From positions 1 to 29,482 of IMG/VR virus record IMGVR_UViG_3300044998_000850: DNA of 29,482 bases; one strand, given 5' to 3'. Position 1 is the stretch's first letter. The number at the start of each line of letters is the position of its first letter. This stretch comes from a virus. Below are positions 12,890-21,567 of this stretch, one piece after another. The notes below the pieces were generated by a model. That model saw only the letters and a list, made by a program, of their open reading frames with translations, made no database searches and was not told the DNA's origin. A program made the position numbers and the translations under genes.

Positions 12890-13165
12890 TCATCTTACGT
12901 TGTTTCGTTCTAATTTTAGCTTTATATCCATCAACATTTTTTCAATATTGTCAAAACGCTCCCAAATACGAGTTTCTAAATCCTCGTAATCACTTCTCAT
13001 TTCTTCAATACGTTTTTGTATCTCTTTTTTATTCATATCAATATCTTTTTGCATTTGTTCGTTTTTTAATTCTAATTTCAGAACACGCTCCCGCATAACG
13101 CCCCACGCAATAAAGATAGATACCAAAACCGTGATTACTTTTTCAACCCATTGAATATTTTCCAT
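12890..13165 (-). CDS. Membrane-anchored coiled-coil protein of the lysis group
   Basis: The start ATG 13165 gives about 91 residues (MENIQWVEKV). One N-terminal membrane segment (VITVLVSIFIAWGVM, about 10-25) is followed by a long charged coiled coil (LELKNEQMQKDIDMNKKEIQ...). Such single-pass coiled-coil proteins next to endolysins occur as XhlA-like lysis proteins, or as i-spanin-like proteins. It lies between endolysin and holin. Which of these roles it has is unclear. Confidence 0.62.
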   Translation of the reverse strand: MENIQWVEKVITVLVSIFIAWGVMRERVLKLELKNEQMQKDIDMNKKEIQKRIEEMRSDYEDLETRIWERFDNIEKMLMDIKLKLERNNVR

Positions 13166-13170
13166 ATTTA

Positions 13171-13710
13171 TCAAATTTCTTTTGGGAAACTATTTAGTCT
13201 ATTGAGCCAACCTTGTAAAAAAATTTTCATTTGAGGACGAGCTAACACAAGATTTCTATAAAAACGCTCCCTTTCCTGCCAAATTTTCTTGTAAAGCTCC
13301 GATTGATTTGCCTTGTTGATAGCCGTAATAGTTTTTATGCCCGCAATTCCATCTGTTACCAAGTTATTGCCCATTGAGTTTAGAATACGTTGCACTCTTA
13401 CAATCGCTATACCAGCACCGCTATTTACAACCCAATCGATGATGATTTCTGCAACTTTTTGATTGTGTATCAAATGCCCGCCGTTCGCCTCCCAGAACCA
13501 TTTTTTGTAAATAGCTTTTGCGTCTGCCTCTGTAATTAGTGCAACATCTTCGCACGTAATTACACCATCGCCTGTTTTATCGTAGCCAAAACGCCTCCAC
13601 GTGTCAATTGTAATTCCTCTGTTTGTACAGCCCCCTGGATCCTCTTTGTAGTCGCCATATCCGCCCTCCCATTTGAGCACGTGCGGAATAAATTTCTCAA
13701 AATCTGCCAT
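13171..13710 (-). CDS. Endolysin, glycoside hydrolase family 108 (N-acetylmuramidase-like)
   Basis: This 179-residue lysozyme-like enzyme should cut peptidoglycan at the end of infection. The signature VLKWEGGYGDYKEDPGG (residues 11-27) followed by TNRGIT (29-34) is characteristic of GH108, the glutamate of EGGY (E15) being the catalytic acid. The C-terminal part (VQRILNSMG to DGIAGIKTITAIN) matches the peptidoglycan-binding segment (PG_binding_3 type) that usually follows. No signal peptide is seen, so export needs the holin. It is the first of the three lysis-group genes. Confidence 0.92.
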   Translation of the reverse strand: MADFEKFIPHVLKWEGGYGDYKEDPGGCTNRGITIDTWRRFGYDKTGDGVITCEDVALITEADAKAIYKKWFWEANGGHLIHNQKVAEIIIDWVVNSGAGIAIVRVQRILNSMGNNLVTDGIAGIKTITAINKANQSELYKKIWQERERFYRNLVLARPQMKIFLQGWLNRLNSFPKEI

Positions 13711-13716
13711 ATTACA

Positions 13717-14007
13717 TTATTTTTTATTAAAAATTTTTCCTAAAAAACCTTTGCGTTTTGTCTCGCTTTTTGTACTGTCTGTAAGCTGTAAATTCTCTTT
13801 GCTTTCTACTTGTAACAAACTTTTTAAATCTATTGTGCCGTTTCCCTTCGCTTTTATTTTCTCGTTGTTGATATACAAAACTGTTTGCGGAGGACATTCG
13901 GGGCACTGAGGGCATTTTTCTGTAAAAAACTGCTCCTTTACGATGTAGCCCGCCGAAAAACCCAACGAGGCAAAGCACAATGCAAAAATTATATCTTTAC
14001 TAAACAT
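13717..14007 (-). CDS. Small membrane protein with Cys-Pro motif (spanin-like candidate)
   Basis: This 96-residue protein has one N-terminal membrane or signal segment (IIFALCFASLGFSAGYIV, residues 6-23), then CPQCPECPP, then a polar, basic tail ending FLGKIFNKK. Similar short proteins with a Cys-Pro cluster often lie beside the lysozyme in Bacteroidota phages. It could be a spanin component or a lipoprotein; LCFAS lacks a convincing lipobox. It lies just upstream of the endolysin in the late operon. Confidence 0.55.
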   Translation of the reverse strand: MFSKDIIFALCFASLGFSAGYIVKEQFFTEKCPQCPECPPQTVLYINNEKIKAKGNGTIDLKSLLQVESKENLQLTDSTKSETKRKGFLGKIFNKK

Positions 14008-14010
14008 ATT

Positions 14011-14268
14011 TTATGAATTATTGCTAAATATTTCAAAAAAATCTGTATGCGGAGGCAATAAATCTGTAATATCCTCTCTTATTTCTTTGTAATGCAAATC
14101 TAATTTATATTTTGCAGGTTGTACTAAGAAAAACCACAAATTTTTTTTGTGTGCTTTCCGTATCACTGCCCACGTTTCTGTGCCTTTTTTGTCAGGAAAG
14201 CCCATCTTTGCGTTGATTGCTTGCAACGCTTCTTCTGCTTTTTTTTTCGTGTTAAATACGTAATACAT
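14011..14268 (-). CDS. Small hypothetical protein, 85 residues, after the fibre genes
   Basis: The sequence begins MYYVFNTKKKAEEALQAIN and continues GFPDKKGTETWAVI, a pattern I have an impression of from small proteins that follow tail-fibre genes in Bacteroidota prophages. No enzyme motif is visible. It lies between a fibre protein and the lysis group in the late operon, with only four bases to the fibre gene, so a fibre-associated or chaperone role is conceivable but unproven. Confidence 0.6.
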   Translation of the reverse strand: MYYVFNTKKKAEEALQAINAKMGFPDKKGTETWAVIRKAHKKNLWFFLVQPAKYKLDLHYKEIREDITDLLPPHTDFFEIFSNNS

Positions 14269-14272
14269 AGCC

Positions 14273-14941
14273 CTAAGGTATAAAATTATGATACGCTTGT
14301 AAATATGATTGTAATCTGTTGCGTTGGTCTGTGGTGAGTATTGCAGAAAACAGTATTACACGAGAAATGTTGCCATTCCAATTCAACGCACCAGCGGGGT
14401 CTTGCCCTATCGCCAAATCTTTGTATGAACTTGTAGCTGTTACATAAACACTTTTAAATTCGTTCATAGGTAGAAATGATGCTGTATTTATGTTATTTAT
14501 AGCTACGTAATTGGTAACCTCAGGAACGCTATTAAAAATATTTGTAGTATTAAGCAACCCAAAAATACCTAAATGAAAAATATCCCCAACTGTTCTTGTT
14601 GAAACCAAACAATTGAAAAACCCAAAATTTGAATTATTAAAATTTGCTACCGCTACCGCTGAAAGCACAGCGTCTTCTGTAAGTACATCTACCGCAAAAA
14701 TCCCTTTAGTCCCATCAAAAACGCACGTATCTGCAAGTTTTACAGGTTGTTGGCTTGCAACACCTTGCGAAACCGTAATGCCTCTATCTATGTAATCTAC
14801 AACATAATTCACCCCGCCGTCATTTCGCAACGTGAAAGCACTATTGTTTTTTGCATTAAAATCAAAAATAATAAGTGCCTCAATATCAGCGTCTAAGGTC
14901 GGTGTGCCCGACATCATACTTGCAAAGAAAAAATTGCTCAT
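14273..14941 (-). CDS. Probable tail fibre or receptor-binding protein, lectin-like
   Basis: This 222-residue protein is rich in N, S, T and beta-type sequence. Its end (WNGNISRVILFSAILTTDQR, then LQSYLQAYH) resembles the last strands and helix of concanavalin/LamG-like domains in phage fibres (G.I..vilf...Lt..qr..l..yL). It is at the distal end of the tail genes, before the lysis group, where receptor-binding proteins usually lie. It is the gene I would expect to vary most between related phages. Confidence 0.65.
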   Translation of the reverse strand: MSNFFFASMMSGTPTLDADIEALIIFDFNAKNNSAFTLRNDGGVNYVVDYIDRGITVSQGVASQQPVKLADTCVFDGTKGIFAVDVLTEDAVLSAVAVANFNNSNFGFFNCLVSTRTVGDIFHLGIFGLLNTTNIFNSVPEVTNYVAINNINTASFLPMNEFKSVYVTATSSYKDLAIGQDPAGALNWNGNISRVILFSAILTTDQRNRLQSYLQAYHNFIP

Positions 14942-14947
14942 ATTTAT

Positions 14948-15730
14948 TTATATTGTTACAATTGGAACGTTGTAATAACTGCCGTTTACTAAAATAAATT
15001 CACTAAACGAAAACGCAAAAACAGCAACTTGCCCAGCAGGCACACGAACCGTAAAACTGTTAGAAGTAACTGCACTCACAGGAATTGAAAAGTTTTGCGA
15101 AAGCCTAAAAAAATATTGGTTATGAACAAAAGTTAAATCGTAGCCCGCACTATCTTGCAAAAGCACTTGCACGTAAGAACCTTCTTGTGATAAAGCAGGC
15201 AACATATTTAAAGTTGAGTTCCCTAATAAAAGGTCAATATTTGCGTGCAAATTTCTTGGAGAATTTAGTAAATCGTAAGTACCATTCAAATCGTCTAATT
15301 GTTGATATAAAGTATCAACATATTTTTTAGGCACAAAACCTTTTTCATCTATGCTGTTGTATGAAGGCAAGTTAAAATAACGTGCTTTATTGTTTACAAC
15401 AAGACCATCATTTGCAGAAAGCGTCATAAAACTTTCTGCATTATTTACCCCATCATCATATATGACGTTCCATTCAATTGAACTTGAATAAAAACTCTCT
15501 CTTGCATTGCTATCGTTGTTTGCATCGTTTAACTGCAAAAAGAACCCTGAGTTTACAAGTGAACCGTTTTTAGAAACAAAATTCGCAATTAAAGCAGTAA
15601 GACCTTGAAGAGTATCATTAAAACCATCACTTTCAGTCTGCAATTCTTCAATCAAAGCATTGTATTTTGCTACAAAATTGCACATTGTTTCTGTGTTTGC
15701 ATCTACTTGATTATCTAAAAAATTTGCCAT
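14948..15730 (-). CDS. Tail fibre or tail-tip structural protein
   Basis: The start ATG 15730 (MANFLDNQVD) gives 260 residues; a GTG three codons upstream overlaps the previous gene. The first 60 residues are helical (YNALIEELQTESDGFNDTL), likely a trimeric coiled-coil stem, and the remainder is beta-rich and N/S/T-rich (VPIVTI at the end). This layout, stem then beta domain, is usual in short fibres. It follows the tail-tip protein genes and precedes the lectin-like protein, with which it may assemble. Confidence 0.62.
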   Translation of the reverse strand: MANFLDNQVDANTETMCNFVAKYNALIEELQTESDGFNDTLQGLTALIANFVSKNGSLVNSGFFLQLNDANNDSNARESFYSSSIEWNVIYDDGVNNAESFMTLSANDGLVVNNKARYFNLPSYNSIDEKGFVPKKYVDTLYQQLDDLNGTYDLLNSPRNLHANIDLLLGNSTLNMLPALSQEGSYVQVLLQDSAGYDLTFVHNQYFFRLSQNFSIPVSAVTSNSFTVRVPAGQVAVFAFSFSEFILVNGSYYNVPIVTI

Positions 15731-15731
15731 A

Positions 15732-16472
15732 TTATTCACAATTTAATTTTAAACCATTTTTTTCAACTATTTTGCACGTTGCCATTCGCACGCAGAAATC
15801 GTCTTGCTCTGTTTTTATATCATAATCACCTCCAAAATCATAAGATTTTCCGTTTATTTTTATGTTCCTGCCTTGCAGAAAAATCTTATGAAGCATTTTA
15901 TGAAATTCATCTGTAACTAAATCTACTTTTAGCGTGTATTCGTAGTAAGTTTGAAGCCTGCCAACCCGCCTCGCTATCCCAGATGTGCTTTGATAGATTT
16001 TTACGTTGTTTGTCTTTGCTTGCATATTCGTATAGTAAATAGGCAAACGCTGTTTTAATGCTTGCCAGCCCCAAGAAAATTTTAATTCATATTCTAAAAA
16101 CATTGAATAACAATCTGTATTCAGATGAAAACAAGTTATTCCAGACTCGTAGAGAGGCAAACAATATTCAGAAATAGCGACAGTACAATAATCTTCAATA
16201 ACCGTCCCGCATAGCAAATTGATAGGTCTTTCTACTAAACCAAAAAAAATACTCCCTTCTTGCACGTTTGCAAGAGGTGTAAACCTGATTACTTCATAAT
16301 CATCGTGCGTTGCAAGAACGCTAAAAGAAAAACCCTCCAAAACTGCATCATATTCTCTATTTTTCACAACAATATCAAAGCTCTCACCAGCTCTAAAAGG
16401 CAAGCTATAGCGATGACAAGAGCAAGCAGTGTTCGGAATAATACCGTTTAAAAAGCCTCCAACTATTTCCAT
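15732..16472 (-). CDS. Minor tail protein (distal tail)
   Basis: This 246-residue protein is beta-rich, with several cysteines (NTACSCHRYS, LLCGTVIEDYC). The C-terminal third (YYEYTLKVDLVTDEFHKML, then DFCVRMATCKI) resembles small tail proteins located between the tail-tip hub and the fibres in Bacteroidota siphophages. Its ATG overlaps the stop of the upstream gene (TAATG), showing coupling. I cannot name a Pfam family with certainty. Confidence 0.6.
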   Translation of the reverse strand: MEIVGGFLNGIIPNTACSCHRYSLPFRAGESFDIVVKNREYDAVLEGFSFSVLATHDDYEVIRFTPLANVQEGSIFFGLVERPINLLCGTVIEDYCTVAISEYCLPLYESGITCFHLNTDCYSMFLEYELKFSWGWQALKQRLPIYYTNMQAKTNNVKIYQSTSGIARRVGRLQTYYEYTLKVDLVTDEFHKMLHKIFLQGRNIKINGKSYDFGGDYDIKTEQDDFCVRMATCKIVEKNGLKLNCE

Positions 16473-18541
16473 TATATCAAAACCAATTTAATAGTTGCTA
16501 TCTGTTCAAATAATTTATATCTTAAATCTTCAATATATCCACTCCTAACAACCCCATCACAAGTTGAAAAGTCTATTTTTTTCCTTGTGTTTGCTTTTAT
16601 CAAATCAAATTGACTTTTAGTCATATTGCACTCAAATTCAACAAAAATACATTTGAACAAAGGATTGTTTAACGCAAACAATGTCCCATCGAGCACCGCA
16701 CTGTAGCCATTTTGACACGAAACTGCAATCGTATTGTTATCTACCACAAACCCTCCCGTTCTTGCTGTTTGTCTCAAAAACCCTCCTACACCTTTCACTG
16801 TCCCATTACTAAATTCTCGTATGTAATTTAATAAATTTCTGTTTGGATTTATGCGTGTATTGTAATATTTTCTTACAGTCGTTTGCTCGCAAGTAAAAGG
16901 TGAATTTCCAGCTTGCACACACAATATAAACCAACTGTTATCGTATTGCGTGTCAGTTGTCTCTAAAAATCTTGTTCTTCTTGTCTTTTCAATCAAATAA
17001 GAGCCCGCAATTAGCGTAGAAATTGCGTTTTTAGTTTGTTTAAATTGTGTTATGTTCGTCGCTTCATATTGTCTTGTTGAATTAAACTCTAAAAGCCCTT
17101 CTGTATATTCAGTTTCCCATTTTTGATAGCCAATATCAATCAATTTGAATATCTTATTTGTTGCAAGACTTGTTTTAATATCTACCCCTTCTGCATTAAA
17201 AAAACTTGAAGTATTATCAAAAAATGTGTCTTTTGGCTCAATTCTGATGTATTCTACGTTATTGATAACTTCGTAGGCAAGTGCTAAATTATCAATAGCT
17301 CTTAATCCATCAAAAATTTCTTTAAATGAAGCAACCGCAATATTTTTGTCTCTTATATGAAAACCTGTTGTAAGAACTCGCCAAGCACCGCAACCGTTTG
17401 CACCGTAATCCCTTTGCCCAGCCCTGCCATAATACTTTGAATATAGCTGTAATTGATTATTAGACGCTTTTTTGATTAAATCGTCTAATAATTCGTGTAC
17501 TAAATAAGATTTTACTCTGCTTGTAGGGAAAGGGTCAGAGTTGAAAAATATTTTAACTGTATTGTCAACCGCATCGTAGGGAGGAGAATTGATAAATGCC
17601 TCACCCCAGCGAAATTTCGCTCCCCCGCTGTACGGAATTAACGTATCACACCCCGTAGGGTTTGGGTTTCTATAAAAAGTATATCTTATATTTAAAATAT
17701 CTCCTACATTGCAAACTCGTGTGTACGTCCCACCTTCAAATATTGCTTCATAATCATAGCCTCCGAGCGGGGTGTAAAGCTCTTGCCCCTGAGGGTCTAA
17801 ATCGTAAGGTCTGAGCGTAACAGTTTGCCCAAAAACCGTGAAACTCGCACTGTGAGCGGGTGAAAAATTGTCCTGTCCACCTCGTATGCAATTATCAAAA
17901 CCTGTTCCTAATTGCACCACAGGAATAGTGAAATTGATTGAAACAGGCTTAATACAACGCAACCAAGTATCCGTCCCGTCTTGCTCCCAAATGAAATAAT
18001 TTTCAAAATCGGGTTCTTGCGTGCGGACTGAAAAAACCGCTTTACGCTGGATTGGCGTAGGTGTGTAAGGGTCGGGACTTGTGCTTTGCGTAGGTTCGCT
18101 GTTTAACCACGACAAAGCTACAAACAATTGAAATATTACGCCGTGCATATCCACTTGCACGTTTGGAGCGTTTACAACGCTTTCTTTGCGTTCTACATTG
18201 TTAGCAAATACAACTAATTTGTCAATGCTTTCAATGTTACAAGTAAAAACACCGTCTTCATCTGTATAAGATGTCAAATTAAGCCTGCCACGATACAAAA
18301 AACTACTATCGCAATCGTCTATTACTTCTAAAATTATTTCATTTTCAAAATGTCCGTTTTCTAATGCTTGTAATATGATATTTCTTGCATCTCCATCAAA
18401 CCCTAATTGCCCGCCTCTTTCAAAAAATATTCCTTCATAATTGCTATCTTTACGCAAAATAAGCTCCAAATCCGTAAAACCGACAGGTTCTTGGATTGGA
18501 TAAGTTGTAAGATTGTGTATGAGATTAAATGAATAAGCCAT
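16472..18541 (-). CDS. Large tail-tip protein (tail-associated, 689 residues)
   Basis: It follows the tape measure gene, where distal tail and hub proteins are found. The first 120 residues (MAYSFNLIHNLTTYPIQEPVGF, a short DLELILRKD strand and FLYRGRLNLTSY) look like the N-terminal domain of baseplate hub or Dit-like proteins; the rest is a long beta-rich protein. I see no enzyme motif. The protein probably closes the tube and connects fibres; which part is hub and which is fibre-binding cannot be told by eye. Confidence 0.66.
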   Translation of the reverse strand: MAYSFNLIHNLTTYPIQEPVGFTDLELILRKDSNYEGIFFERGGQLGFDGDARNIILQALENGHFENEIILEVIDDCDSSFLYRGRLNLTSYTDEDGVFTCNIESIDKLVVFANNVERKESVVNAPNVQVDMHGVIFQLFVALSWLNSEPTQSTSPDPYTPTPIQRKAVFSVRTQEPDFENYFIWEQDGTDTWLRCIKPVSINFTIPVVQLGTGFDNCIRGGQDNFSPAHSASFTVFGQTVTLRPYDLDPQGQELYTPLGGYDYEAIFEGGTYTRVCNVGDILNIRYTFYRNPNPTGCDTLIPYSGGAKFRWGEAFINSPPYDAVDNTVKIFFNSDPFPTSRVKSYLVHELLDDLIKKASNNQLQLYSKYYGRAGQRDYGANGCGAWRVLTTGFHIRDKNIAVASFKEIFDGLRAIDNLALAYEVINNVEYIRIEPKDTFFDNTSSFFNAEGVDIKTSLATNKIFKLIDIGYQKWETEYTEGLLEFNSTRQYEATNITQFKQTKNAISTLIAGSYLIEKTRRTRFLETTDTQYDNSWFILCVQAGNSPFTCEQTTVRKYYNTRINPNRNLLNYIREFSNGTVKGVGGFLRQTARTGGFVVDNNTIAVSCQNGYSAVLDGTLFALNNPLFKCIFVEFECNMTKSQFDLIKANTRKKIDFSTCDGVVRSGYIEDLRYKLFEQIATIKLVLI

Positions 18542-18542
18542 A

Positions 18543-21314
18543 CTATAAAGAATATCTCTTGTTTAAAAATTGCTCTGTTTGATTTCTTGAAGAAATATAA
18601 TGATTTATGCCGTTTTCGTCAATATTGATATAATGCGTGCTTTGATTTTCTAATGCAGAAGCTAATTTATCAACTTTGCTTAAAAGTGCTTTTATTTCGT
18701 TTTTAAGCATAGTTTCGCTTTGATTAGTGTTAAAGTCTTTTACGAACGAGTTAATCGCCTCAGGGGGCACTAAACCGTTGTGTATCGCCGATAAGGCAGG
18801 GAAATATGCCTTGTTCGTTTTGGCTGACACAACCCTTTCGCCGACTGAAAGCCTCGCAAGAATAGAGTCGCTTGTTTCTGTGCCAGCACCTTTCAGCATT
18901 TCAACCCCTTCTTTGAATTTTGGGATAGGTCGTGAAGCAACTAATGCAGCTTGAATTGCCCCTTGTGCAATTGCAAACGCAGAAAAAGGCAAACCGAAGG
19001 TTTGCGGGCTTATAGCAAGAGATTTTGCAACTGCTAATGCTGTGTTGATAGCAATATCAAACAGAGCTTTGTTTTTTTCTGCCCTTGCTTGTCCTTCTTT
19101 TATCTTTTTTTCTTCATTTGCAAATTTAGTCATAATAAACTGCTTGTTTTGCTCGTTATTGCCTGCCAGACGCAATTCTTCTTCTTGCTGAGCTCTTAAA
19201 TTTTGCAGTTTTGCTTCGCTGTTTATCTTATCAAACTCAAATGCAGCTTGCCCAAGCGACTGCCCAAAATCAAACGCTGCTTCTATCACTCGCTTCTCCC
19301 ATTCTTTGCCCTCTGCTATTATTCGTTGCTTTTCTTCTTCAGCACGCTTTGTCGCTTCAACTTCTTTTTCTATTGCATCTAATTTCGCTTTATTCGCTTC
19401 ATCTAAAGCCTTTTTTTGCTCTTCTAACGATTTCTTGAAAATTTCTTGTTTTTGCTTTTCTTTATCTGAAAAAATTTTCCTGCTTTCTTCTTCGGTTTGT
19501 CTTTCAATAAGCAAAATTTCATTGTTTGTTAGCTTTTTAGTTTTTATTGCGTTGTTTTTATCTATTTCGTATTTTATTTTTGCTTGCTTGTTTTTTTCTT
19601 CTATTACAGCAAGCTCCGCACGTGCAAGACTTTCTTGCAAGCTAATTCTCTCAGCAACGCTTAAATTTTCTGCTTGTAAAGCCTCTTTGTACCTTGCGAC
19701 ACGAAATTCTGCTTCTTGCAACGCTAATGCTTGCTCTGCTTGCAGTTCTCTAAGCCTAAATTCTGCTGCTTGTCTTGCTTTTTCTTCTAAAAGACGTTTT
19801 TGTTCTTCTAATGCTCTTTTTCTTGCTTCTTCTGCTAATCTTGCATCTCTTTTGCGTTCTTCATCTGCTTCTTTCTCTTTGTCTTGTCCATATTTGCGAG
19901 AAGCTGCAAATACTTCTTCTTCTTCTTTTTTAATAAAATTTAATCTATCTCTTTCAAGTTTTAATGTTTTTGTAGAAACCCCAAATTTGTCCAGAGCCTC
20001 ATTATTTAACGCTTTTTGATATTCTAATTGCTCTTGTTGTAGTTCTGAAATTCTTTCATTTATCGAATTTAACCTATAAGAAATTTCTAATTTTTCTTTA
20101 ATTTCTTGAAGCTCTTGCCCACTCACTCCCGCATCTCTGAAAGATTGAAGTGATTTTTGAACGTTTACGATTGCTTCTGCTTGCTTTGCGTACAATTCGT
20201 TAAGTTCTTCTGCAAGTTTTTTATCACCTTGCTCAGCAAGCCCCAAAATCCTTTTTTTCTCAAAAACTATGTTTACATTTTTTAGCGTTTTTTCCAAATC
20301 TTCATAACTCGATTTCTCAAGATTGATGTTACCTATGTATTCTCCATACTTTGATTGTAATTCATTTATAATGCGAGTCCTCGCTTCACCTTGCACGTTT
20401 GTATCTTGCAAAGCCTTCACAAGACCTGTAAACTCCGATTTTTCACTTTCAATTTTTTCTTCAAATGGAATTTCTATCAAGTCTTTGATAGTATTTAGAA
20501 AAGAAGACGCAACCCCTAAAACGCCTGAAAACGCATCTTTAAGCCGCTCGCCGACCGCTAATTTCAGTTGGTCGAACGTATCACCTAAATTTGATAGTTG
20601 TCCTTCTAAAGTTTTAGAAATAGCCTCCATACCCCCGCTAACGCCCTTCAAATCCCCCAAACTTAAAATATACGCTCTTACAGCATCGTTTGTCTTTGCT
20701 ACTTCTGTAGTAACACCTTTAAAGCTGAACGCAATTTTATCGCCGTTCTGGCTTGCTTTTATGCCAAATTCTTTTAGACGCTCAAATTCAAAGCTCTGTG
20801 CATCTAAAATTGCTTCTGTAAGTTGGTCAAATTTTTTACCCGTCGCACTTGCAAGATCGCCGAGTTTTCGCATCTCTTCGGTAGTGGGTTTAAAGCCCGC
20901 ATTTGCAAGTTTTACAAAACTTTCTGTTAGTTCTTCAACCGAGAACGGCGTAGATGAAGCAAAATCGTTTATTTGCTTCATTGCCTTTTGTGCTTCCGAC
21001 CTGCTCCCAAGCGTATTTGTCAAAACAGCCTCAAACTTTTGAAATGTCGCAGTAGTTTTGAATACTTCTTGTGTAAAATCTTTGATTTTATCTACCGCAA
21101 AAAGCCCTGCAAGAGCCACACCCGCCATTTTTGCAATACCTGAAAGTTTCGATATATGACCTTGAGTAGATTGCAAACCTTGATTGGCACTCTTATTCGC
21201 TTCCTCAAACGCTTTTTTGCGTTTTTTTTCTGCTTCTGTAATGCTATCTAAGCCCTGCCGAGCCTCCTGGTCGCCTCTTATTTTTACTTCAATATCGTAT
21301 ATCTTATTTGCCAT
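18543..21314 (-). CDS. Tail tape measure protein
   Basis: At 923 residues this is the largest protein and sets tail length. The first part has typical tape-measure sequence (GLDSITEAEKKRKKAFEEANK, FQKFEAVLTNTLGS, FSVEELTESFVKLANAGFKPT) with a membrane-like stretch near residue 65. Residues about 470-700 form an exceptionally charged coiled coil rich in A, E, K and R. Hydrophobic segments near 770-815 (FDIAINTALAVAKSLAIS and following) and a late conserved-looking ISVGERVVSA-type region follow. By the rough rule of 1.5 angstrom per residue it implies a tail of about 140 nm. Its ATG overlaps the end of the chaperone -1 frame by 11 bases. Confidence 0.93.
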   Translation of the reverse strand: MANKIYDIEVKIRGDQEARQGLDSITEAEKKRKKAFEEANKSANQGLQSTQGHISKLSGIAKMAGVALAGLFAVDKIKDFTQEVFKTTATFQKFEAVLTNTLGSRSEAQKAMKQINDFASSTPFSVEELTESFVKLANAGFKPTTEEMRKLGDLASATGKKFDQLTEAILDAQSFEFERLKEFGIKASQNGDKIAFSFKGVTTEVAKTNDAVRAYILSLGDLKGVSGGMEAISKTLEGQLSNLGDTFDQLKLAVGERLKDAFSGVLGVASSFLNTIKDLIEIPFEEKIESEKSEFTGLVKALQDTNVQGEARTRIINELQSKYGEYIGNINLEKSSYEDLEKTLKNVNIVFEKKRILGLAEQGDKKLAEELNELYAKQAEAIVNVQKSLQSFRDAGVSGQELQEIKEKLEISYRLNSINERISELQQEQLEYQKALNNEALDKFGVSTKTLKLERDRLNFIKKEEEEVFAASRKYGQDKEKEADEERKRDARLAEEARKRALEEQKRLLEEKARQAAEFRLRELQAEQALALQEAEFRVARYKEALQAENLSVAERISLQESLARAELAVIEEKNKQAKIKYEIDKNNAIKTKKLTNNEILLIERQTEEESRKIFSDKEKQKQEIFKKSLEEQKKALDEANKAKLDAIEKEVEATKRAEEEKQRIIAEGKEWEKRVIEAAFDFGQSLGQAAFEFDKINSEAKLQNLRAQQEEELRLAGNNEQNKQFIMTKFANEEKKIKEGQARAEKNKALFDIAINTALAVAKSLAISPQTFGLPFSAFAIAQGAIQAALVASRPIPKFKEGVEMLKGAGTETSDSILARLSVGERVVSAKTNKAYFPALSAIHNGLVPPEAINSFVKDFNTNQSETMLKNEIKALLSKVDKLASALENQSTHYINIDENGINHYISSRNQTEQFLNKRYSL

Positions 21315-21567
21315 CTAACGCTTCTATGTGTTTGTAATATTCTTCTATTGTCATACGTTTGACGCTATCGATCGTCTGATGCGTTCTTTGTGCGAACGCA
21401 ATGTATCCATCAAGCCTGCTCTTACGACTTCTTCTGACAAAGAATTCATAAGGAGTTCCAAATGTCTTAAAATTTCTTCGTTTTGAGCTTTGTAGTATTG
21501 ACTTATACTCAATGCTGAGCTGTCTAAAAAGGGAATGAATGTTTTGATAGGCTTTTTCAAAAAAAAA
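21304..21567 (-). CDS. Tail chaperone -1 frame extension (T part of a G/GT pair)
   Basis: This frame is open for 87 codons with no start codon near its beginning. A TAG in the same frame (21570-21568) lies directly before a run of nine T (21567-21559), and the frame ends by overlapping the tape measure start. The translation is protein-like (SLFRQLSIEYKSIL, then PYEFFVRRSRKSRLDGYIAF, then MTIEEYYKHIEALDGK), unlike chance antisense or out-of-frame sequence. It is therefore the extension made by -1 slippage on T_TTT_TTT from the gene at 21351-22007, giving a fusion of about 234 residues. Confidence 0.82.
   Translation of the reverse strand, partial: FFFEKAYQNIHSLFRQLSIEYKSILQSSKRRNFKTFGTPYEFFVRRSRKSRLDGYIAFAQRTHQTIDSVKRMTIEEYYKHIEALDGK

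Noticed and set aside
13727-13978. Second frame overlapping the Cys-Pro membrane protein gene
   Set aside because: It overlaps almost completely, has an internal start only, and lacks the membrane segment and operon spacing of the chosen frame.
19306-21042. Long plus-strand frames (about 237 and 239 codons) opposite the tape measure gene
   Set aside because: They are antisense shadows of the A/E/K-rich coiled-coil coding sequence; the products are Ser/Phe/Leu-rich low-complexity and have no gene context.
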